A DNA stretch of 9,933 bases from Deltaproteobacteria bacterium (GTDB taxonomy: Bacteria > Desulfobacterota > Desulfobacteria > C00003060 > C00003106), in contig JAFDAE010000056.1 in NCBI GenBank assembly GCA_019314005.1, positions 3,296-13,228 of the forward strand. Reading direction: 5' to 3'. The notes beneath the pieces were generated by a model. That model worked only from the letters and a program-made list of their open reading frames with translations, was not told where the DNA came from and did no database searches. Both the position numbers and the translations under genes were made by a program. Below are positions 1-5,867 of the stretch, piece by piece. Each line of letters starts with the position of its first letter. Within the stretch, counting starts at the first letter, position 1.

Positions 1-736
1 GTTCGCCTATTTCATCCAAGAAGACCGTGCCGCCATCCGCTACCTCAAAAAGGCCTTTTTTATCAGAGATGGCACCAGTGAACGCCCCTTTTTTATGACC
101 ACAGAGTTCACTTTCCATAAGGGTTTCAGGGATGCCGGCGCAATTGATAACTACGAACGGTTTATCGTGACGATCGCTATTGTTATGAATAGCTTGAGCG
201 ATCAACTCCTTTCCTGTCCCGCTTTCTCCGCTGATCAGAACATTGGTTTTGGTTTTTGCTACCTGCCGTATTAGTGTATAGATTTTCATCATTTCAGGGC
301 TATTGCCGACAATATTCCCAAAATGAACTGTTTGTTTCAGCTCACTTTCGAGTGCCTCTTTTTCCTGGACCAGAGTCTTTCTTTCCAAGGCATGGCGGAT
401 GGTTTGAGAGAGTTCTGCGGATTTAAAAGGTTTTGGAATATAATCATATGCACCGAGTCGTACCGCCTCCACAGCGGTCTCTGTAGTGGCAAAGGCTGAT
501 ATCATTATTACGACTATATTTGGCTGGATTTCTTTTGCCCTTTTTAAGACTTCCAATCCAGAGAGTTTCCCCATGCGGATATCGCAGAGCAGAAGGTCAT
601 AAGGCCTCTTTTTGAGCATTGCAACGGCCTTTGCGCCATCATCAGCGCAGGAGACATTATATCCTTCATTGGCAAGCATTCCCTCGAGGAATTCGAGTAC
701 ATTATGGTCATCGTCTACTACAAGAATGTTGGACAT
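1..736 (-). CDS. Sigma-54-dependent NtrC-family response regulator (3' end cut by window edge)
   Basis: This is a two-component transcription activator; 245 residues are visible, ending inside the AAA+ domain. Residues 1-115 form a receiver domain with acidic pocket D8/D9, phospho-acceptor D52 (motif LLLCDIRMG), S80 and K102 (motif PKPF). A linker helix follows. The AAA+ sigma-54 interaction domain starts near 142, with Walker A GESGTGKE at 170-177, the sigma-54 contact loop GAFTGA at 217-222 and Walker B GGTVFLDE at 235-242. All residues needed for phosphorylation, ATP hydrolysis and sigma-54 contact seen so far are intact. The C-terminal DNA-binding helices lie outside the window. The ATG directly follows the pyrC stop codon, and its ribosome site GAGGAG lies in the last pyrC codons, so translation is probably coupled to pyrC. 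Family assignment is firm. Target genes and partner kinase cannot be told from this sequence. Confidence 0.95.
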   Translation of the reverse strand, partial: MSNILVVDDDHNVLEFLEGMLANEGYNVSCADDGAKAVAMLKKRPYDLLLCDIRMGKLSGLEVLKRAKEIQPNIVVIMISAFATTETAVEAVRLGAYDYIPKPFKSAELSQTIRHALERKTLVQEKEALESELKQTVHFGNIVGNSPEMMKIYTLIRQVAKTKTNVLISGESGTGKELIAQAIHNNSDRHDKPFVVINCAGIPETLMESELCGHKKGAFTGAISDKKGLFEVADGGTVFLDEIGE

Positions 737-2077
737 TTACATCTCCTCAAAGACGATAGCGCCTTCCACCATGGTGAGAACTGCCTTTCCTTGTAAATTC
801 CATCCGTCAAATGGACTGTTGCAAGATTTGGATTTAAAAGAATGGATATCAATGGTGCGGAGTATTTCAGGATCGATAATAGTCAGATCTGCAGCAACTC
901 CCGGTTCCAATACACCGGCAGGTATACCTAAAATGCGGGCTGGGTTTGTAGACATTTTGGCAATTAGGGTCATTGGATCGAGGATACCGTCTTTAACGAG
1001 TTTCAGGGACAGAGAAAGAGAAGTCTCTAAGCCAACAATGCCATTTGCTGCGGCATCAAATTCCAGTTCCTTTTCAAGACTACTGTGAGGCGCATGGTCA
1101 GAGGCAATAACATCTATAGTGCCGTCGCGTAATCCTTCGCAGATGGCGGCAATATCTTTTTTTGTGCGAAGCGGAGGACTCATTTTGGCGTTTGTATCGT
1201 AGTCCGAGACAGCATCCTCTGTCAGCGAAAAATAATGTGGAGTAGTTTCCGCTGTAACCGCGACACCTCTTTTTTTTGCCTCTCGTATGTAACGTACGGA
1301 ATCTTCGGTGCTGACATGGGCAACGTGCAATCGTCCCCCTGTAAGTTCGGCCAGGAGGATATCTCTGGCTACCATGCCTGCTTCAACGGCGTTGGGGATA
1401 CCTCTCAGGCCGAGGCGGGTGGCAAGAACCCCTTCGTTCATTACACCCTTGCCGGCGAGGCAGAGATCTTCGCAGTGGGATATGACAAGAAGGCCGAATC
1501 CCTTGGCATATTCTAAAGCTCGTCTCATCAGTTGACTGTTCATCACAGGATGTCCGTCATCAGATACGGCAATTGCACCTGCTTCTTTCAATTCGCCAAA
1601 CTCGGCTAATGATTCTCCCTTGAGCCCTTTGCTAATTGCCCCTACAGGATAAACGCGGGCACAGGAAGCCTCTTTTGCCTTTTTCAGAATATAATCGGTA
1701 ATCGATCGGTTGTCATTGACAGGGTCGGTGTTAGGCATACAACAGATGGTTGTGAAACCACCGGCTGCCGCTGCCAGTGCGCCTGTTTTTATCGTCTCTT
1801 TATATTCGTGTCCCGGCTCGCGCAGGTGGGTATGCATATCGATAAGACCCGGAACCACCCACTTGCCGGAAGCGTCTATGATTTTGGATTTTGGATTTTG
1901 GATTTTGGATTTCTGCCCTCTGCCCTCTGCCCTCTGTCCTCTGTTTTCTGCCCTCTGTCTGCCCTCTGCCCCCGGCCTCAGTTCAACTATCTTCCCGTTT
2001 TCTATGACCACATCTTGAATGGCATCGGTGTTGCTTGCAGGATCTATGACCCTCCCCCCTCTAACGATCAGACGCAT
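737..2077 (-). CDS. pyrC: Dihydroorotase, type I, with an in-frame repeat-encoded insertion
   Basis: PyrC cyclises N-carbamoyl-L-aspartate to dihydroorotate, the third step of UMP synthesis, in the cytosol. The 446-residue protein has the amidohydrolase fold: metal ligands H82 and H84 in [10 protein letters not shown], Asp pair D173/D174 in VSDDG, H201 (ISHCEDL), H254 (HVAHVS) and catalytic D327 in ASDHAPH. An Asp at the SDDG position is typical of type I enzymes. Residues about 35-66 are foreign to the family: a low-complexity segment of GQRAEGR-like then SKIQNPK-like heptapeptides, encoded by two 7-bp repeat tracts. It sits between the N-terminal strands and the barrel-opening [14 protein letters not shown], probably as a surface loop. 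The catalytic core looks complete, so function is likely kept. The ATG lies within pyrB (17-nt overlap), with GGAGG 8 nt upstream. pyrB adjacency fits the PyrB-PyrC complexes known in some bacteria. Confidence 0.96.
   Translation of the reverse strand: MRLIVRGGRVIDPASNTDAIQDVVIENGKIVELRPGAEGRQRAENRGQRAEGRGQKSKIQNPKSKIIDASGKWVVPGLIDMHTHLREPGHEYKETIKTGALAAAAGGFTTICCMPNTDPVNDNRSITDYILKKAKEASCARVYPVGAISKGLKGESLAEFGELKEAGAIAVSDDGHPVMNSQLMRRALEYAKGFGLLVISHCEDLCLAGKGVMNEGVLATRLGLRGIPNAVEAGMVARDILLAELTGGRLHVAHVSTEDSVRYIREAKKRGVAVTAETTPHYFSLTEDAVSDYDTNAKMSPPLRTKKDIAAICEGLRDGTIDVIASDHAPHSSLEKELEFDAAANGIVGLETSLSLSLKLVKDGILDPMTLIAKMSTNPARILGIPAGVLEPGVAADLTIIDPEILRTIDIHSFKSKSCNSPFDGWNLQGKAVLTMVEGAIVFEEM
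743..748 (-). promoter_or_regulatory. Ribosome binding site of the response regulator, inside pyrC
   Basis: The hexamer GAGGAG encodes the last two glutamates of PyrC and lies 6 nt before the regulator's ATG. The pyrC stop TAA (739-737) touches the ATG (736-734) with no base between. This fixes the regulator's start and points to translation restart by ribosomes finishing pyrC. Confidence 0.75.
1880..1912. repeat. Heptanucleotide tandem repeat, unit GATTTTG, in pyrC
   Basis: There are four perfect 7-bp units (1880-1907) and a partial fifth. On the pyrC strand the unit reads CAAAATC. Three units (21 nt) encode the heptapeptide QNPKSKI in any of the three frames, only permuted, so the tract contains no stop codon whatever its phase. 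Confidence 0.95.
1914..1973. repeat. Heptanucleotide tandem repeat, unit TGCCCTC, in pyrC
   Basis: The tract begins with three perfect units (1914-1934), continues with variants TGTCCTC and TGTTTTC, another perfect unit, a shortened TGTC, a perfect unit and TGCCCCC. On the coding strand the unit is GAGGGCA and encodes GQRAEGR-like heptapeptides. It directly adjoins the GATTTTG tract, so the two form one composite insertion of about 94 bp. The four-base unit may be a frame-restoring deletion. Confidence 0.93.
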
Positions 2078-2999
2078 GACGTGATCCTCCGATTAATAGA
2101 TAGAGTAAGGCCATTCGTACTGCCACACCATTTTCTACTTGGGTCAGAATTACAGACTGCGGTCCGTCAGCGATGTCGGGTGGGATTTCAACTCCTCGGT
2201 TTATAGGGCCGGGGTGCATTATTAAGGCGTCTTTTCGTGCTTTTGATACTGCCTCATGGGTTAATCCGTAAAAGTTCGCATATTCTCGGTCACTTGGGAA
2301 AAGAAAATCTCCCGACCGTTCTTTTTGAATACGGAGCATCATAATAACGTCCGCCTCTCTAACCGCATCTTCAATAGAATAGGTGACCTTTGCCCCCATT
2401 GATTCAATCCCTGTGGGAATCATGGTCGGCGGTCCCGCAACTACAACACTCGACCCCATTTTTGTAAATCCGATAATATTGGAACGCGCTACTCGACTAT
2501 GAGCGATATCGCCTACAATGGCTATCCTGAGGCCTGAAAGCGTATCTTTTTTTTCTCGTACAGTCATCATATCAAGAAGCGCCTGAGTCGGGTGGGCGTG
2601 CATGCCGTCACCAGCGTTTATTACGGAGGCGCGAACTCTCTTTGCGATCATATGAGGGGCGCCGGAAGCCTGATGCCGAATGACAATAACATCCGGACTC
2701 ATAGCTTCCAGATTTTTTGAGGTGTCAATGAGGGTTTCGCCTTTGACTATGCTGCTTGTAGATGCTGAGAGGCTAACAGTGTCGGCGCTAAGCCTTTTTG
2801 CGGCAATTTCAAATGAGGTTTTTGTCCGGGTGCTTGGCTCGTGAAAAAAATGAACAACAGTTTTACCGCGAAGTGTTGGGACCTTCTTAATATCACGAGC
2901 TGATATCTCCTTCATGGAATCCGCGGTATCGAGGATGAGCTCTATTTCCGCCCCTGTTAATTCCTCAACACTCAGAATGTCTTTTTTCACAAAATCCAT
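2061..2999 (-). CDS. pyrB: Aspartate carbamoyltransferase catalytic subunit
   Basis: PyrB joins carbamoyl phosphate and L-aspartate to give carbamoyl-aspartate, the committed step of pyrimidine synthesis. The 312 residues match the usual length. The carbamoyl-phosphate domain carries [14 protein letters not shown] at 51-64, with S56, T57, R58 and T59 contacting phosphate. The loop TSSIVKGET at 81-89 supplies the lysine contributed to the neighbouring subunit's active site (K86), and HPTQ is at 136-139. The aspartate domain has MHPGPINRG at 261-269. No regulatory pyrI is visible. The ATG at 2999 has only a weak GGA ribosome site (3008-3006), because the space just upstream is taken by the U-run of an intrinsic terminator. 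This layout suggests pyrB is expressed by read-through of an attenuator. The end overlaps pyrC by 17 nt. Confidence 0.98.
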   Translation of the reverse strand: MDFVKKDILSVEELTGAEIELILDTADSMKEISARDIKKVPTLRGKTVVHFFHEPSTRTKTSFEIAAKRLSADTVSLSASTSSIVKGETLIDTSKNLEAMSPDVIVIRHQASGAPHMIAKRVRASVINAGDGMHAHPTQALLDMMTVREKKDTLSGLRIAIVGDIAHSRVARSNIIGFTKMGSSVVVAGPPTMIPTGIESMGAKVTYSIEDAVREADVIMMLRIQKERSGDFLFPSDREYANFYGLTHEAVSKARKDALIMHPGPINRGVEIPPDIADGPQSVILTQVENGVAVRMALLYLLIGGSRHASDR

Positions 3000-3008
3000 A
3001 TGATATCC

Positions 3009-3043
3009 AAAAAAAACCTCTCTACCCTGAACAGGTAAAGAGG
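3009..3043 (-). terminator. Intrinsic terminator acting as attenuator just before pyrB
   Basis: Read leftward, the left arm CCTCTTTACC (3043-3034) pairs over 10 bp, with one G-U, with GGTAGAGAGG (3026-3017). The loop is 7 nt and eight T follow (3016-3009). The T-run ends 9 nt before the pyrB ATG, so termination here would abolish pyrB and pyrC expression. It could end lepB transcripts too, but its position inside the pyrB ribosome-binding region argues for regulated read-through. Confidence 0.85.
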
Positions 3044-3081
3044 CCTCGTAAATGAGCCATTAAAGGCAATTTGTTGGACAT
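3022..3081 (-). CDS. Putative pyrB attenuation leader peptide (19 codons)
   Basis: An ATG at 3081 opens a 19-codon frame, [19 protein letters not shown], whose TAG (3024-3022) lies inside the right arm of the terminator. The frame reads through the whole left arm, so a ribosome following the polymerase closely would stop the hairpin from forming. A GAGGAG (3100-3095) lies 13 nt before the ATG, which is long, and 4 nt before an in-frame TTG at 3090, which would give 22 codons. This resembles the pyrL leader of E. coli pyrBI, where low UTP slows the polymerase and lets the ribosome catch up. The peptide sequence matches no family I know. An ORF this short can arise by chance, so the case rests on its position. 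Confidence 0.5.
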   Translation of the reverse strand: MSNKLPLMAHLRGLFTCSG

Positions 3082-3117
3082 ACTAATCAAAGTGCTCCTC
3101 TGGAATCAATCTCAGTG

Positions 3118-3156
3118 TGAGACCTTTGAAAAACGTGACAGTTTTCAAAGATCTCA
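3118..3156 (-). promoter_or_regulatory. Long stem-loop at the 5' end of the pyrB leader
   Basis: An inverted repeat pairs 3156-3142 with 3118-3132. In the leftward RNA these are 15 consecutive pairs including one G-U; in the opposite strand that G-U is a C-A mismatch. A one-base bulge (3133) and a further C-G pair cap the stem over a 6-nt loop. No T-run follows, so it is not an intrinsic terminator. If the promoter proposed at 3162-3191 is right, the stem lies at the transcript's 5' end, where it could stabilise the RNA or pause polymerase. Confidence 0.6.
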
Positions 3157-3161
3157 ATCTA

Positions 3162-3191
3162 AAAATAACATTGTAAAAAGGGTTCAGTCAA
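3162..3191 (-). promoter_or_regulatory. Candidate sigma-70 promoter of pyrB-pyrC-regulator
   Basis: A -35-like TTGACT (3191-3186) lies 18 nt before TATTTT (3167-3162), which is preceded by TG with one base between (extended -10). Predicted start of transcription is near 3155-3158, giving a leader of about 155 nt that holds the stem-loop, the leader peptide and the attenuator. The -10 matches only four of six consensus positions. Confidence 0.4.
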
Positions 3192-3205
3192 GGGACAAAG
3201 TACTT

Positions 3206-3850
3206 TTAATCAATAAGGTGACCGAGCCGACCCCATCGCACACCGAAATTCTCTTTATCCCACGACCAGTAGATGATAAAAGCCTTTCCCTTTACCTTGG
3301 CAAAATCGACAAACCCCCAGAAACGACTATCGTAACTCTGATCTCGGTTATCCCCCATCATGAACAGGCTGTGGGGAGGCACTGTAACCGGGCCTAAATT
3401 ATCCCGTGGTCGAACTGAGGCAGGGAATATCCTGGAATCTGAATAAGATCCGTAGTTGGCGGTGAAGAGTTCATTATTTATCCATATCTTTTTATCTCGA
3501 ATTTCAATAACGTCCCCCGGCACCCCGATAACGCGTTTTATGAAATCCTTTTTAGGGTCTTCTGGAAATACAAATACAATGATATCTCCGCGCTTTGGCT
3601 CTTTGCCAGAGATTAAGGTTTTGTCCGTGAACGGGATCTTGATCCCATAGATAAACTTGCTGACAAGGATATGGTCTCCGATTTGGAGGGTGGGTTTCAT
3701 GGAGCCGGATGGAATCTTAAACGCCTGGACGATAAAGGCCCGTATAAAGAGCGCCAGCACAACTGCGATAAGGATGGCTTCAGCGTATTCTCTAAAAATA
3801 TTTTTTTCCGGAGCGGGCTTAACTGGAGATGAGTTCTGTGTTTTGGTCAA
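3206..3850 (-). CDS. lepB: Signal peptidase I
   Basis: LepB is a membrane serine protease that removes signal peptides from exported preproteins on the outer face of the inner membrane. The 214-residue protein has a short charged N-terminus, one membrane segment at about 24-40 (AEAILIAVVLALFIRAF), then the S26 core. Catalytic S50 lies in IPSGSMKPTL, catalytic K105 in FIKRVIGVPGD (103-113), and the box GDNRDQSYDSRFWG is at 166-179. It is short and has a single membrane anchor, as in many bacteria outside the enterics. The start is TTG: the N-terminus has no other suitable start before the membrane segment, and AAAGGA sits 6 nt upstream. It follows larE by 17 nt, so the two are probably cotranscribed. 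A 206-nt leader then separates it from pyrB. Confidence 0.97.
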   Translation of the reverse strand: MTKTQNSSPVKPAPEKNIFREYAEAILIAVVLALFIRAFIVQAFKIPSGSMKPTLQIGDHILVSKFIYGIKIPFTDKTLISGKEPKRGDIIVFVFPEDPKKDFIKRVIGVPGDVIEIRDKKIWINNELFTANYGSYSDSRIFPASVRPRDNLGPVTVPPHSLFMMGDNRDQSYDSRFWGFVDFAKVKGKAFIIYWSWDKENFGVRWGRLGHLID

Positions 3851-3867
3851 TTCTTTTCCTTTCGGTG

Positions 3868-4650
3868 TTACTTCTCTTTACTTTTGTATCCCTCAAGATC
3901 GAGGGTGATTGTTTCAAAACCTTCAAATCTTAACATATTGATTAGATCTTTGCGACATTCAGGAGACAGAGCCATACTTATTTCTTCCGGATCGAGTTCG
4001 ATTTTTGCTTCCGGGAAGTGGTCCCGTACCCGAACTTGAGTGAATCCCTTCTTTTTTATCCATGCTTCGCATCGTTCGATACGACCAAGCCGTTTGCTCT
4101 CTATTGGGGTTCCGTATGGAATCCGCGTGGCCAAACAGGCACCGGAAGGTTTGTTCCATGTCGGAAGGTTGAGAGATTTGCTGAGTTCTATTATTTCCGC
4201 TTTTGTTATATTTACTGCCCTAAGCGGTGTGCGGATCCCAAGGGCCTTGATCGCCTGGTATCCCGGCCTTGAATTTATATGATCTCCCGCGTGAGTTCCA
4301 TCTGCAACCCAAGAGATTTTTTTCTTTGATGCGATTGTTAAAAATTTTGTAAATAATTGTTTTTTACAAAAGTAACACCGGTTGTCAGAATTAGTTCGGA
4401 AAGAAGGTTCCTTTAATATACCAAAGGGAACGGTCTCGCACTTTATTCCTATCTTCGCTGCCATACTTTGAGCATTTTCTGTCTCTTCCCTTGGAAAAAT
4501 TGGCCCTGATGCGATGACAGCCATCGCTTCGCTGCCAAGGGTCTCCTGTGCTACCTTGGCGAGAAAAGAGCTGTCCGCGCCTCCTGAGAATGCGATTAAA
4601 ACCGATCCCATGTCACGCAATAGACGTTTTAAGTTTTCTAACTTATTAAT
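3868..4650 (-). CDS. larE: LarE-like ATP-dependent sulfurtransferase (PP-loop), probable ATT start
   Basis: LarE enzymes adenylate and thiolate pyridinium-3,5-biscarboxylic acid mononucleotide to build the nickel-pincer cofactor of lactate racemase. Counting 260 residues from the proposed start, the PP-loop SGGADS is at 22-27, NRCYFCKK holds C92 and C95, GTHAGDHINSRPGYQA is at 118-133, and KPSGACLATRIPYG holds C172, which aligns with the sacrificial Cys of Lactobacillus LarE. CxxC plus the third Cys fits the [4Fe-4S]-type LarE group. The start is uncertain: a TTG at 4620 (250 residues) has no ribosome site and loses the usual N-terminal helix. The frame continues upstream as INKLENLKRLLRDMGS, and an ATT at 4650 has GAGAGGG 8 nt upstream. 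larB, larC and larA are absent here, so the true acceptor may differ. The neighbouring DUF39 gene suggests sulfur metabolism. Confidence 0.85.
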   Translation of the reverse strand: MNKLENLKRLLRDMGSVLIAFSGGADSSFLAKVAQETLGSEAMAVIASGPIFPREETENAQSMAAKIGIKCETVPFGILKEPSFRTNSDNRCYFCKKQLFTKFLTIASKKKISWVADGTHAGDHINSRPGYQAIKALGIRTPLRAVNITKAEIIELSKSLNLPTWNKPSGACLATRIPYGTPIESKRLGRIERCEAWIKKKGFTQVRVRDHFPEAKIELDPEEISMALSPECRKDLINMLRFEGFETITLDLEGYKSKEK

Positions 4651-4658
4651 ATAGAATT

Positions 4659-4665
4659 CCCTCTC
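4659..4665 (-). promoter_or_regulatory. Ribosome binding site supporting an ATT start of larE
   Basis: The heptamer GAGAGGG lies 8 nt before ATT (4650-4648). No ATG, GTG, TTG or CTG occurs in frame between the upstream TAG (4692-4690) and the TTG at 4620, yet family-like sequence begins right at this ATT. ATT is a rare but proven start codon, for example in E. coli infC. Confidence 0.5.
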
Positions 4666-4667
4666 TT

Positions 4668-4688
4668 GCCTTGAGCCTTCAGCCTTGA
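4668..4688. repeat. Heptanucleotide repeat, unit GCCTTSA, between DUF39 gene and larE
   Basis: Three 7-bp units, GCCTTGA, GCCTTCA and GCCTTGA, start 2 bp beyond the DUF39 stop codon (4690-4692), on its larE side. Their period equals that of both pyrC repeats although the unit differs. With three copies, chance is possible but made less likely by the other two tracts. Confidence 0.7.
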
Positions 4689-4689
4689 G

Positions 4690-5862
4690 CTAACTCCGTG
4701 ACACAGTGGGAAGCGTTTGCTGTGGCTCTGTCAGAGTAAAATTCCCTTTGAGAATCCATTGCTTTAAGACGTCTGCAATTTCACGTGCTTTCACAAGACT
4801 CGACATCGGTACTGTAGGGACATCTTTTCCATGTTTCCGGATGACTCCACTTTTCAACTGGGCATAATTTACCTTACCGCAACTTTTGGAGCCCCCTTTT
4901 GGATTTCCATAGTCGACAATGTTGGTAAAAATCTCTTCATCTGATACAGCCGCATACTGAACGATCTCTTCATTCAAGATGGGGATAGGGATGCCTAATC
5001 CTACAGCCAGTGAACATCCATATCCCTGTAGACTGACTCCCACCAGCCACTCCGGTTTCATCTGTTTGAGATCACCCATGACCCATATGGTCCCTGCAGG
5101 AGCAAGAGGGACTCCCTTTTCTGTTCGTTTGACATTGGGTTTGTGTTGTGTCCCTTGCCAGGATACAAATCCTATGCTTCCCCCTAAAAATATTTTAGTC
5201 CCTATTCCAATAGTCAGATAATATGGATCGTTTATTAGAGGACTTAATTGCCCGGCTGTGGCATAGTTGGCGTTGCCGGCGCGCGGCCGCAATGTTCCCA
5301 TGTAGGTATAGATGGTCTGTCGCGAAAGATTTACAGCGCAGTTGTAATTTTGGTAGGCATTGCGGGGGTTGCACAGTGTTGCCTGGGGTAAGCTTTTTAA
5401 AGTAACATCTTTTTCAAAACCTCGATTCGGATAACAATCGGTTCCATAGGCTTCTACTTTCAACCGAATCTTTTTCCCGGCCACTAGATCGTTAATTACG
5501 TGCCCGCCACCGTATTTAAATTCTCCAGGATATACCTTGTTTAGCGGGTCATCTTCCGCAGGTTCAGCTGCTCCAAGATAGCAGTCAACCGCTGCCAACC
5601 CCGCGTATGCCGGGACAGTATTAAACCAAACCTTGGATGCCTTGGTACCGGGTATTGAATGGCCGAAGTTGATGAGGACACCGGAAGAACACATTGGTGA
5701 AAAGGTTCCAGTGGTAACAACATCGACCTCTTTGGCAGCCTTTACAGCCCCTTTTTCTCTTACTATATCGATGATCTCTTCAGCCGTGACCACCACAGCC
5801 TTACCATCTTTAATCTTACGGTTTATTTCATCATATGTCTTTTGAACTTTATAACGTTTCAT
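4690..5862 (-). CDS. DUF39/HcyBio homocysteine biosynthesis protein (sulfur incorporation)
   Basis: The protein belongs to the DUF39 (HcyBio) family. Methanogen members form homocysteine from L-aspartate semialdehyde and sulfide, replacing the usual acyl-homoserine route. The 390 residues are the core domain only; the C-terminal CBS pair of archaeal MA1821-type proteins is absent. Two cysteines in the most conserved segments, C58 (SPMCSSG) and C143 (YGTDCYPN), match the pair reported to carry persulfide in Methanosarcina. Other family-like blocks are GGGHVINDLVAGK at 118-130, GIGTKIFLGGSIGFVSWQGT at 219-238 and LQGYGCSLAVGLGIPIPILN at 278-297. No ferredoxin-NIL partner (MA1822 type) is visible. 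The ATG at 5862 has weak upstream AGAG and follows the M23 stop by 5 nt, so coupling is likely. The larE-like gene follows. The family is firm; the reaction in this organism is inferred. Confidence 0.9.
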   Translation of the reverse strand: MKRYKVQKTYDEINRKIKDGKAVVVTAEEIIDIVREKGAVKAAKEVDVVTTGTFSPMCSSGVLINFGHSIPGTKASKVWFNTVPAYAGLAAVDCYLGAAEPAEDDPLNKVYPGEFKYGGGHVINDLVAGKKIRLKVEAYGTDCYPNRGFEKDVTLKSLPQATLCNPRNAYQNYNCAVNLSRQTIYTYMGTLRPRAGNANYATAGQLSPLINDPYYLTIGIGTKIFLGGSIGFVSWQGTQHKPNVKRTEKGVPLAPAGTIWVMGDLKQMKPEWLVGVSLQGYGCSLAVGLGIPIPILNEEIVQYAAVSDEEIFTNIVDYGNPKGGSKSCGKVNYAQLKSGVIRKHGKDVPTVPMSSLVKAREIADVLKQWILKGNFTLTEPQQTLPTVSRS

Positions 5863-5867
5863 TGTTT

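Noticed and set aside
612..1088. Plus-strand frame of 158 codons opposite the regulator and the pyrC end
   Set aside because: It is antisense to two firmly identified genes, and its translation is serine-rich with no recognisable domain.
1880..1973. CRISPR array or VNTR gene fragment
   Set aside because: Units are 7 bp, contiguous and without spacers. They are simple tandem repeats.
1710..2206. Two plus-strand reading frames (1710-2018 and 1808-2206) across the pyrC repeats
   Set aside because: They lie opposite pyrC and stay open only because the 7-bp repeats lack stops in every frame. They show no family motifs and no ribosome site.
3010..3110. PyrR-binding-loop control of the pyrB leader
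   Set aside because: Two segments (near 3090-3104 and 3015-3028) partly resemble the conserved PyrR loop, but key bases of the UCC and GAGG cores are broken in one or the other, and no pyrR gene is visible.
3071..3397. Plus-strand frame of 108 codons over the pyrB leader and lepB end
   Set aside because: It is antisense to lepB, the stem-loop and the promoter candidate. The lepB motifs on the other strand explain its conservation.
4690..4692. TAG between DUF39 and larE read as pyrrolysine or read-through to a fusion protein
   Set aside because: The DUF39 C-terminus is of normal length, the residues after the TAG come from a 7-bp repeat, and a good ribosome site precedes the ATT. Sharing the frame has a one-in-three chance.
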